Shown here: positions 1-6,405 of the stretch, one piece after another
Layout: each line of letters begins with the position of its first letter
How positions within the stretch are numbered: the first letter of the stretch is position 1
From: Chloroflexota bacterium
GTDB lineage: Bacteria; Chloroflexota; Anaerolineae; Anaerolineales; DRMV01
Assembly (NCBI GenBank): GCA_013153135.1
Contig: JAADFA010000035.1
Coordinates: 1-15,718, forward strand
Length of the DNA: 15,718 bases
Reading direction: 5' to 3'
Notes under the pieces: generated by a model
Databases searched by the model: none
Told to the model about the DNA's origin: nothing
What the model saw: the letters and a program-made list of their open reading frames with translations, nothing else
Position numbers and translations under genes: made by a program

Positions 1-555
1 TTCGTGCCCCCCCAGGGAAAGCTGGGGCTGAGCGAGCAAAAAGCTCCGAGGGCCATGGACCGGCGTGGTGACTACTAGCCACATTGCTGGTTGGGACGGC
101 TGGGTGTGCAATAGGGCTTCCGCTGAAGCACCGACCACGGTTTGTTGGGCGCGTGCAGGGCTTTCGGCGCGAGGGCGGTCAGGAGGTTGCGTAGGCGCAG
201 GCTTGGGCGCGCTGGCTGCGGCTGCAGCCTTCGGAGGCAGCGAGGTCGGTGCTTCGGAAGCGATACGCCACACAAGGACAACTCGTTGGCCAAGGCGAAT
301 TCGGTCGCCGGGCTTGAGACGCATGGAGCGCCGTACAGGTTGGTCATTGAGGAACGTACCATTGGTACTACCCAGGTCCTCAAGCCACCAGCCATCGTCG
401 CGGTGCACCAACCGCGCGTGCCGAGCCGAGACCGTAGCGACGGGAAGCCGAATATCGGCCTCGGGCCCACGGCCCAACACCACAACCTTGGCCTCGGGTG
501 GAATCGAAAAGCGTTGCCCGCGTGCGGGCCAATATAGCTCAAACTGCTGCGCCAT
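1..555 (-). CDS. FHA-domain protein, probably with two FHA domains (3' end outside window)
   Basis: This frame is read on the minus strand from ATG at 553-555 and is still open at base 1 (185 codons visible). An AGGGGG ribosome site lies just upstream at 561-566. Residues about 24-75 form a clear forkhead-associated domain: LGRGPEADIRLP (27-38), then SARHARL (43-49), then the DLGSTNGTFLN signature (60-70). These hold the Gly-Arg, Ser-x-x-His and Asn-Gly positions that bind phosphothreonine in the family. A stalk rich in Ala and Pro follows (about 100-155). The end, near WLVVTTPVHGPRSFLL, looks like the first strands of a second FHA domain. FHA proteins usually read Ser/Thr kinase signalling; the partner is unknown because the rest of the gene and its downstream neighbours are outside the window. 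No membrane segment is seen in the visible part. Confidence 0.85.
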   Translation of the reverse strand, partial: MAQQFELYWPARGQRFSIPPEAKVVVLGRGPEADIRLPVATVSARHARLVHRDDGWWLEDLGSTNGTFLNDQPVRRSMRLKPGDRIRLGQRVVLVWRIASEAPTSLPPKAAAAASAPKPAPTQPPDRPRAESPARAQQTVVGASAEALLHTQPSQPAMWLVVTTPVHGPRSFLLAQPQLSLGGHE

Positions 556-560
556 TCGAG

Positions 561-584
561 CCCCCTAAAGGACAACGGTCCTTT
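561..584 (-). promoter_or_regulatory. Ribosome site plus abutting hairpin in the FHA leader
   Basis: On the minus strand a perfect 7-bp inverted repeat, AAAGGAC and GTCCTTT with a 4-base loop (567-584), ends directly against the AGGGGG ribosome site (561-566) of the FHA gene. Its position could let it affect ribosome access. That role is inference; only the inverted repeat and its spacing are seen. Confidence 0.4.
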
Positions 585-605
585 GATAGGATCGAGCACG
601 CTTGT

Positions 606-624
606 AACACGGAGCTCCTGTGTT
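606..624. repeat. Inverted repeat, possible operator
   Basis: AACACGGAG and CTCCTGTGTT form two arms that match apart from one unpaired T at 619; the core GGAGCTCC is a perfect 8-bp palindrome. It lies upstream of the FHA gene, about 50 bases beyond its start codon, where an operator could sit. No promoter could be placed with confidence beside it. Confidence 0.3.
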
Positions 625-652
625 TTGGATGGTCCAAGGGTATCATTGGGTA

Positions 653-790
653 CATCCTTCCGCGAGCGCAGCCGTATATCGCAAAGTAGGTTTTCGCCCA
701 GAAGACCGGCTGCGACATTATCTCTATCTACAAGACGCCTATCGGGATGCGTGGCTCATAGCCATCCCGCGAGACGAATGGAAACCCCAT
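653..790 (+). pseudogene. C-terminal remnant of a GNAT (RimJ/RimL-like) acetyltransferase
   Basis: The plus-strand frame here reads HPSASAAVYRKVGF, then a segment with LYLQDAYRDAWL and IPRDEW. This follows the usual end of RimJ/RimL-type N-acetyltransferases: an Asn/Ser-x-x-Ala-x-x-Tyr-x-Lys-x-Gly-Phe acetyl-CoA helix, a tyrosine-rich strand, Tyr-x-Asp, and a closing Glu/Asp-Trp. Only about 45 of the family's usual 160-190 residues are present. Nothing upstream in any frame resembles the N-terminal half, and the frame runs on to 964 in unrelated sequence. A start can only be forced at GTG 620, with no ribosome site. I read it as a gene fragment left by deletion or rearrangement. A chance match is possible but the order of motifs argues against it. 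Confidence 0.5.
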
Positions 791-1070
791 CATGATGGTG
801 CGAGACAAAGGCCGTGGATAGCGTGCAAGGGCAAAGGTAGTTCGAAAGATGAAGTTAGCAGATTTTTTGTACATCAAAGATGCGCCCACCTCAAGCCGAA
901 GAGGAGCCATAATCGGGTTGAGAAGGGGGGTATCCGCATTTTCACAAAAACAGTGCGAAAGTAATAAAAGAAAGAGAGATAAAAATGCGTTTTTGTTGTG
1001 GGGTGCCAGGGGTCGTTGTGGAATACTGAAGATGGTTCTGTTGAATCTCGCCAATGGGCGAATAGGGACC
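791..1070. other. Gene-poor, lower-GC intergenic stretch
   Basis: No convincing gene is seen on either strand. The base composition drops to roughly 40-50% GC (901-1020), well below the flanking genes, and A-runs and T-runs are common. Frames that stay open here have no ribosome site, no family motif, and they cross the terminator at 1074-1092. It may hold decayed sequence that goes with the GNAT remnant. Confidence 0.5.
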
Positions 1071-1073
1071 CAT

Positions 1074-1092
1074 AAAAAAAGCCCTGACGGGC
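1074..1092 (-). terminator. Rho-independent terminator (minus strand)
   Basis: Read on the minus strand, GCCC and GGGC close a 4-base loop and are followed at once by seven T residues. The stem is short, but all G-C and followed by a clean T-run. It lies about 190 nt past the ftsK stop and is the only candidate terminator for the operon that ends with ftsK. Confidence 0.55.
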
Positions 1093-1147
1093 ATTGCGAC
1101 CGGCTCAATAAATATGCTAGAAAAATACCAATAAAGGAAAAGCTGCC

Positions 1148-1170
1148 GCGCGTGTTACCAGAACGCGCGC
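1148..1170. repeat. Hairpin downstream of ftsK
   Basis: A 9-bp stem (one G-T pair) with the 5-base loop ACCAG. It has no T-run on either side. It would lie in the 3' untranslated part of the ftsK transcript, between the stop codon and the terminator, so it may protect the RNA end or slow polymerase. Confidence 0.35.
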
Positions 1171-1279
1171 TGCCAAAGCAAAAGCAAGCAAACGTACCCC
1201 AGCCAAGCGTGCAGGTGGCAACGCGGCACGTTTCAGTGCGTTTGGCCGCAGCAAGAGCAGGTCAAGGCCGCTGCACAGG

Positions 1280-3541
1280 CTAGGACGGCAGGCGAAACGG
1301 CACCTCAGGATCCCAAAGCACGTCTCGCTCCCGGGAACCAGCCTTGGGCGGGCCGACCACGCCCACTTCTTCCAGCTGCTCCATCAACCGCGCCGCGCGT
1401 GGATAGCCGATGTGCAAACGGCGTTGTAACAAGGTCGTGTGCGCGCGGCCGGTCTCAATGACCAGCTGCGCGGCCCGCTCCAGGAGTGGATCCCAGCGCG
1501 GGCCCGCGGTTTGCGCCCGCAGCAGCGCATCCCACGGCGCGGCATCGACCTCGGCTTGGTCCGTAACCCGGCGTTGCCACCAATCCAGCACCCGCTGGAT
1601 CTCCTCCTCGTCCACCCACACCCCTTGGGCCCGAATGGGCGCGGGCGCGTCCGGCGGGCGAAAGAGCATATCGCCCCGACCGAGCAAATGCTCCGCACCC
1701 GGCGTATCCAAGATCACCCGACTGTCGACCGACGACGCGACAGCAAAGGCAAGCCGCGCCGGAAAGTTAGCCTTGATCAAACCGGTGATGACGTCCGTGC
1801 TCGGCCGCTGGGTCGCGAGCATCAAGTGAATGCCTGTTGCCCGGGCCAGTTGGGCAAGGCGGATGAGAGCGGTTTCTGTGCTTTCCGGGGCCTGCATCAT
1901 CAAGTCCGCGAGCTCGTCAATCATGATGACAATATAGGGCAAAGGCTCCTCGGCCTTGCGGTTGTAGCTGGCCAAATCTCGCACCCGGGCTTTTTCAAAA
2001 AGGGTATAACGACGCTGCATTTCCGCTACAGCCCACTGCAAAGCAACCAGGATGCGCTCCGGATCGGTTTCGACGCGGCCGAGGATGTGCGGCAGGCCCG
2101 CGAAACGGCTGAGTTCCACGCGCTTGGGGTCCAACAAGATCAAGCGCAGGCGGTCGGGCCCGTTGTTCATTACCAAATTGACCACCATCGCGCGCAGGAA
2201 GACGGATTTGCCCGAACCCGTCGCGCCCGCGATGAGCAAGTGGGGCATCGCGGCCAAATCGGCCACCAGCGGCTCGCCCGAGACCTGGCGGCCCATGGCC
2301 AAGGCCAGAGGCGAACCCACCCGCGCGAAGGCTTCGCTCTCCAAAAGCGGCCGCAAGCGCACCAACCGGGCTTTGGGGTTGCGCACTTCGACGCCGATAT
2401 AGGGGCGACCGGGCACCGGGGCCTGGATGCGCAAACGTTCCGCGGCCAGGGCCAGGGCCAAATCCCGTTGCAGGCGCACGATTTGGGCCACGCGCACCTT
2501 TTGCCGCTGCAGCTCGCCATCCGGCCCGGGTTTCTCCACATACCCGGGTTCGAGCGCGAACTGAACCACCGTAGGCCCGACCTGTACGCCGACCACCCGA
2601 GCAGGGATGTCGAATTCGGCCAACGTTTTCTCGAGCACCGCGGCCATGCGCTGAATCTGGGCCTGGTCGGTACGGCCTTTGGCTTCAGGCTTGAGCAGCT
2701 TGAGGGGCGGCAGATCCTGCCCGCGGGAGTCCGTGGCCCGGCCGCGGCGCGCACGTGTGCGTGGGGGTTCGGTGGACACTCGCAGGCGGGCTTTGAGCTC
2801 CGGGGGAATAGGCACGCGTTCGGGTCGAGGCTGCGAACGGCGCGACGGCGTGGATGGTCGCGCAGGAGCAGGTTCGGATGGCGGGGTCGATGGCGACGTT
2901 TCCGCGGGCACAGCTGCGCCCAAAACCGCGCGCGCCCAGGCTTGGCCGCGCGCGAACCACGCGGGAATCCAACCCATCCCCCAGGCTGCGAAGAACAACG
3001 TGAGCCCAGGTAGCACCGCGAGCCCCACCGCGCGTGGGACCAGCGCGACCACCAGTCGCGCCAAGCCCCATCCGATGATGCCGCCATCGTATCCCTGGCT
3101 TACACGCGCGAAATCCAAACCCCCGCGCAACCCCAACCACGCGAGCCAGCTAGTCAAGGCCAGTTCCCAGGCGAGCACCCGGTCCCAATGCACGCGTGGC
3201 GTGCGGTCGGCCGCCCACTGCAATAAGCCAGTGCCAGCCCATGCCAACAACACGGGTACGGCCAAACTGCCCAATCCCAACGCGCGGCGCAAGGTCCATA
3301 CCCACCAGCGCAGCAGCCATCCCGAGCCGCCATCCTCCGCGCCTGCGCCAAACTGTACCAGCCCAATCGCGGTGAGCGCCGCCCAGGTCCACAGGGCAAC
3401 CCCTGCCGCGTTGAGCAGCCAGCGCCGCCAGCGCGTAGCGCCAGGGTTGAGCACGTCCTCCGGTCGGACCGCGGTCTCATCCGGTTCGGATTGCAAAAAG
3501 GGCAATGGCGGCTGCTTTTGGTCCTCGGACGCAGCGCCCAT
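1280..3541 (-). CDS. ftsK: DNA translocase FtsK/SpoIIIE
   Basis: FtsK pumps double-stranded DNA during chromosome segregation and division. Numbered from the ATG at 3541 (753 residues), the N-terminus has four hydrophobic membrane segments (about 40-65, 80-107, 120-141, 153-195). A Pro/Ser/Arg-rich linker follows (about 213-280), then the alpha domain (about 285-400). The motor has Walker A GATGSGKS (439-446), Walker B IVIMIDE (537-543) and the LATQRPSTDVITG motif (575-587). The end (about 682-742) is a winged-helix gamma domain, the part that reads polar KOPS/SRS-type DNA signals. The linker is short, so the protein is SpoIIIE-sized rather than E. coli FtsK-sized. Start choice: AAGGAG sits about 9 nt before ATG 3541; an in-frame ATG at 3565 would give 761 residues and an ATGA overlap with the upstream gene but has a weak ribosome site. 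It is the last gene of the operon. Confidence 0.96.
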   Translation of the reverse strand: MGAASEDQKQPPLPFLQSEPDETAVRPEDVLNPGATRWRRWLLNAAGVALWTWAALTAIGLVQFGAGAEDGGSGWLLRWWVWTLRRALGLGSLAVPVLLAWAGTGLLQWAADRTPRVHWDRVLAWELALTSWLAWLGLRGGLDFARVSQGYDGGIIGWGLARLVVALVPRAVGLAVLPGLTLFFAAWGMGWIPAWFARGQAWARAVLGAAVPAETSPSTPPSEPAPARPSTPSRRSQPRPERVPIPPELKARLRVSTEPPRTRARRGRATDSRGQDLPPLKLLKPEAKGRTDQAQIQRMAAVLEKTLAEFDIPARVVGVQVGPTVVQFALEPGYVEKPGPDGELQRQKVRVAQIVRLQRDLALALAAERLRIQAPVPGRPYIGVEVRNPKARLVRLRPLLESEAFARVGSPLALAMGRQVSGEPLVADLAAMPHLLIAGATGSGKSVFLRAMVVNLVMNNGPDRLRLILLDPKRVELSRFAGLPHILGRVETDPERILVALQWAVAEMQRRYTLFEKARVRDLASYNRKAEEPLPYIVIMIDELADLMMQAPESTETALIRLAQLARATGIHLMLATQRPSTDVITGLIKANFPARLAFAVASSVDSRVILDTPGAEHLLGRGDMLFRPPDAPAPIRAQGVWVDEEEIQRVLDWWQRRVTDQAEVDAAPWDALLRAQTAGPRWDPLLERAAQLVIETGRAHTTLLQRRLHIGYPRAARLMEQLEEVGVVGPPKAGSRERDVLWDPEVPFRLPS

Positions 3542-3561
3542 ACCCTTCCTCTCCTTAAGGT

Positions 3562-4860
3562 TCATTCACGCGGTTCCAGGCGTAAGATAGCCCCAGTGCC
3601 ATAGTCAGCCAAATATAGTTCCCCTGCCGCATCGCGCCCAAAGGTTGAGATCAGGTGCTGAGTCTCCCACAGCACCGTGCTCACCCATTGCCCCTCGGGC
3701 GTCTGGGTCAGGCCCCAAATGCGCCCAGAGCAAAAGTCGCCGTACAGGTACACGCCCCACAGCTCGGGCAATGCCTGCCCACGGTAGACCTCGCCGCCTG
3801 TGATAGAACAGCCCATATCGTGACCGTACTCCACCACCGGGAAGATCAGCGTCAAGCCAGGCGGCGGCGTATCTTCATAGGGGTGCATACCCTCATAATA
3901 ATCCCAACCGAAATTGGGCCCAGGGGGCGCATCCGCGGGCCAATAGTTTACCTCCTCCCACAGATTTTGGCCGACATCCGCGATGAAGAGCGCGCCGGTT
4001 AGGGGGTCAAACGCATAGCGCCACGGGTTGCGCAACCCAAGGGCCCAGATCTCGGGCCGGCCTTCGCGGCCATCCGCGTAGGGGTTATCCGGCGGGATGG
4101 CGTAAGGGTCGCCGTGGTCCACGTCGATGCGCAACATTTTGCCCAAGAGGGACTGAGGATTTTGGGCTCGGTCTTCCGGGTCGCCCGCGGCGCCGCCATC
4201 ACCCAGACCGATATAAAGATAACCATCGGGGCCGAAGGCCAAATGGCCGCCGTTGTGGTTGCCGTAAGGCTGTTCCACGTAAAGCAGGCGCTCTTCGGTA
4301 TCTGGATCCGCGGTGCGGGCGTCAGGGTCATCTAAAGTAAAGCGCGCGACTACGGTGTTGCCTTGCTGGTCCGTATAGTTGACGAAAAACTCGCCGTTGG
4401 TGGCGAACTCAGGATGAAAGGCGAGGCCGAGTAGCCCTTGCTCGGGTTGGGCTGAGCCCACGCGGTCGGTTAAGTCGAGGAAGGGCTCTTCCCGCAGCTG
4501 GCCACGCACCCACAGCCGCGCGCGGCCCGCGCGCTCCAGGATAACCAAGCGCTCCGGGTCGCCGGGCCAGCCCACGATGCTGGTCGGCTGATTGACTTGC
4601 GCGATGACCCGCCAGTGGGTGCGCTGGGCAATATCCATAGGCAAGGCCGTCGCCCACGGCCATGGGGTTGCAGCTGCCGCAGTGGCTCGGGTTGCAACTG
4701 GGCTCGGTGAGGCTATAGGCGCTGGTGGGGGCAACGTCGCCAGAGGGGTAGGGCTGACCGCGGGCAGCTGCTGTGTTGGTGGGGGCGTCGTGGCCGGGGC
4801 CCGCCGGCACCCCATGCCCAAAACGAGCAACAGCAGCAGGCTGAGCCAACGCGCGCGCAT
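3562..4860 (-). CDS. PQQ-type glucose/sorbosone dehydrogenase family lipoprotein
   Basis: The 432 residues match the soluble aldose sugar dehydrogenase family (GSDH), a six-bladed propeller that oxidises sugars with PQQ outside the cytoplasm. Family landmarks are GLLGLAFHPEF (142-152), GNHNGGHLAFGPDGYLYIGLG (200-220, with the His used in catalysis in related enzymes), KMLRIDVD (241-248), LRNPWRYAFDP (276-286, with the conserved Arg-Asn pair), DVGQNLWEEVNY (295-306) and NFGWDYYEG (316-324). The N-terminus is a hydrophobic signal ending at Cys18 (LGMGC, an imperfect lipobox), followed by a Thr/Pro/Ala-rich tether to about 75, so a surface lipoprotein is likely. GGGAGGA precedes ATG 4860. The gap from the DUF1232-like gene is 14 nt. 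Substrate cannot be told, and no PQQ synthesis gene is in view, so the true cofactor use is uncertain. Confidence 0.88.
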   Translation of the reverse strand: MRARWLSLLLLLVLGMGCRRAPATTPPPTQQLPAVSPTPLATLPPPAPIASPSPVATRATAAAATPWPWATALPMDIAQRTHWRVIAQVNQPTSIVGWPGDPERLVILERAGRARLWVRGQLREEPFLDLTDRVGSAQPEQGLLGLAFHPEFATNGEFFVNYTDQQGNTVVARFTLDDPDARTADPDTEERLLYVEQPYGNHNGGHLAFGPDGYLYIGLGDGGAAGDPEDRAQNPQSLLGKMLRIDVDHGDPYAIPPDNPYADGREGRPEIWALGLRNPWRYAFDPLTGALFIADVGQNLWEEVNYWPADAPPGPNFGWDYYEGMHPYEDTPPPGLTLIFPVVEYGHDMGCSITGGEVYRGQALPELWGVYLYGDFCSGRIWGLTQTPEGQWVSTVLWETQHLISTFGRDAAGELYLADYGTGAILRLEPRE

Positions 4861-4874
4861 AGCTGTCGTCCTCC

Positions 4875-5183
4875 CTAGCGTTCGTGCTCTTGCCTTGAAC
4901 GAACGCGCCCCTCAACCACGGGACCTTGCGTCGGCTCTTCACCGTGCAACCGGCGTCGATGCTCTTCAACCACGGGTTTAGGCGCGAGCTGCAAAAAGAG
5001 CCATAACGCCAAAAGGAAGAAAGTGGCATCGTCCAAGGGTGAGGGAATCGGGTCAGGTAGCAGCCAATAGAGCACCATTAGGATAGGAATAGCTTTGAGC
5101 CACAAGGGCACGCGCGGGTCCTTGAGCAAGCGCAAAACCAAAGGCAGCATTTCGCTCCAGGAGGTTTTTTTCTTGTCGCTCAT
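4875..5183 (-). CDS. Small DUF1232 (YkvA-like) membrane protein
   Basis: This is a 102-residue protein. It has a charged N-terminus, a hydrophobic stretch with LWLKAIPILMVLYWLLPDPI (about 27-46), the SPLDDATF turn (48-55), a second hydrophobic segment (about 55-68) and a charged tail. The 'Tyr...Leu-x-Pro-x-Pro-Ile-Pro...Leu-Asp-Asp' core is the hallmark of the DUF1232 family, whose function is not known. The ATG at 5183 overlaps the pgk stop as ATGA, so its translation is probably coupled to pgk. It may be an envelope accessory protein; nothing in the sequence gives a clearer role. Confidence 0.75.
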   Translation of the reverse strand: MSDKKKTSWSEMLPLVLRLLKDPRVPLWLKAIPILMVLYWLLPDPIPSPLDDATFFLLALWLFLQLAPKPVVEEHRRRLHGEEPTQGPVVEGRVRSRQEHER

Positions 5184-6361
5184 AACCGATCCTCCAAGAC
5201 ATCCACCGCGGGCAGGGGTTCACCGGCCAGGAGTTTGAGGGTCGCGCCGCCACCTGTCGAAATGTGGTCCATACGGTCCGCGACGCCAGCGAGTTTGACC
5301 GCGGCCACAGAATCGCCGCCGCCCACCAGGGTAAACGCGGGGCTCTCGGCCAGCACCCGCGCGATGGCCATGGTGCCCGCGGCAAAGGGTTCAAGCTCGA
5401 ACATACCTAGCGGTCCGTTCCAAATGATGGTTCCCGCGTCGGCCAGCACGCGCGCAAAGGTGTTCACCGTGTCCGGACCGACATCCAACGCGCGCCATCC
5501 ATCCGGAACGCCTTCGTGCACCGATACCACCCGGGTTTGGGCATCGGCTGCGATACGGTCCGCAATGACCAAATCCGTAGGCAGGACAATTTTCTCGCCA
5601 AAGGTATCCAGCAGGCTGAGTGCGGTTTCGAGCGCCTCGCGCTCAACCAGCGAATCGCCCAGAGCATACCCTTGGGCTGCGAGGAAGGTGTTCGCCATGC
5701 CACCGCCGATCAAGAGCCGGTCTGCCCGACCGAGCAGGTTGTGTAGAACTTTGATTTTATCGCTAATTTTCGCGCCGCCCAACAGAGCCATAAGGGGCCG
5801 GGTGGGCTGCTCCAGAGCTTGGGTAATGATGGTGACTTCACGCTCGAGCAAGAAGCCGGCCACCGCGGGAAGGTAGCGTGCGACGCCCACGGTTGAGGCA
5901 TGGATACGGTGTGCGGTGCCAAACGCGTCATTGACGAAAATCTCGCCCAACGACGCGAGGCGTTGGGCAAACGCAGGGTCGTTACGCGTCTCGCCAGGGT
6001 CAAAGCGGGTATTCTCGAGGAGCAAGACCTGGCCGGGCTGTAACGCGGCGGCTTTGGCTTGGGCATCGGGCCCTGCAGGGTCGTGTGCAAAGATAACCTC
6101 GCGGCCAAGCAACGCGGCCAGGGGGTCGACCACAGGGCGTAAGGAAAACGCGGGGTCTGGCTTGCCTTTGGGTCGGCCCAAATGCGAAGCCAGCACTAGC
6201 GCGGCCTCCCGTTCAAGTAGGTAGGTCAACGTGGGCAGGGTCGCGCGGATGCGCGTGTCATCTTCCACACGACCATCCCGCAGCGGAACGTTAAAGTCAA
6301 CACGCACCAGCACCTGGCGCCGGGCGACGTCGACATCACGGACGGTTTTCTTGGGGAACAT
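5180..6361 (-). CDS. pgk: Phosphoglycerate kinase
   Basis: Pgk transfers phosphate from 1,3-bisphosphoglycerate to ADP in glycolysis, in the cytosol. At 393 residues it has the full family length. Signatures are VRVDFNVPL (19-27, the substrate-binding start of the N-domain), the SHLGRPKG basic patch (59-66), LENTRFDPGE (115-124), NDAFGTAHRIHAS (144-156), LGGAKISDKIKV (194-205), WNGPLGMFE (314-322) and the nucleotide-site glycines GGGDSV (347-352) and STGGGATL (368-375). The start at ATG 6361 has a GGGAGG ribosome site. It lies 44 nt after the permease stop and overlaps the DUF1232-like gene by the ATGA junction. It is not beside gap, tpi or eno in this window, which is common outside the classic glycolytic cluster. 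No odd residues were noticed. Confidence 0.97.
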   Translation of the reverse strand: MFPKKTVRDVDVARRQVLVRVDFNVPLRDGRVEDDTRIRATLPTLTYLLEREAALVLASHLGRPKGKPDPAFSLRPVVDPLAALLGREVIFAHDPAGPDAQAKAAALQPGQVLLLENTRFDPGETRNDPAFAQRLASLGEIFVNDAFGTAHRIHASTVGVARYLPAVAGFLLEREVTIITQALEQPTRPLMALLGGAKISDKIKVLHNLLGRADRLLIGGGMANTFLAAQGYALGDSLVEREALETALSLLDTFGEKIVLPTDLVIADRIAADAQTRVVSVHEGVPDGWRALDVGPDTVNTFARVLADAGTIIWNGPLGMFELEPFAAGTMAIARVLAESPAFTLVGGGDSVAAVKLAGVADRMDHISTGGGATLKLLAGEPLPAVDVLEDRL

Positions 6362-6383
6362 AGCGCCCTCCCTGGGATTGCAC

Positions 6384-6397
6384 CGGGGGATCCCCCG
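6384..6397. repeat. Perfect palindrome between permease and pgk
   Basis: CGGGGGATCCCCCG is a 14-bp perfect palindrome in the 44-nt gap between the permease stop and the pgk ribosome site. No T-run follows on the minus strand, so it is not a standard terminator. It could cap or process the mRNA, or bind a protein; either idea is inference. Confidence 0.45.
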
Positions 6398-6405
6398 CGC
6401 GACAA

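Noticed and set aside
728..1108. Minus-strand open frame of 126 codons
   Set aside because: Antisense to the GNAT remnant, no ribosome site, and it starts beyond the minus-strand terminator without a visible promoter.
1121..1280. Plus-strand stretch reading Lys/Arg/Ala-rich (AAKAKASKRTPAKRA), like a histone H1 or HU tail
   Set aside because: It follows a stop with no start codon, has no domain in front of it, and reads on into the ftsK antisense. Basic low-complexity peptides are easy to get by chance here.
849..1283. Plus-strand open frame of 144 codons upstream of ftsK's end
   Set aside because: No ribosome site, no recognisable domain, runs across a terminator hairpin and a low-GC tract.
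1439..3013. Long open frame (524 codons) on the plus strand opposite ftsK, with others at 2679-3590
   Set aside because: The minus-strand frame is an unmistakable FtsK. The plus frames have no motif, are Arg/His/Gln-rich shadow translations, and arise because stops are rare in GC-rich DNA.
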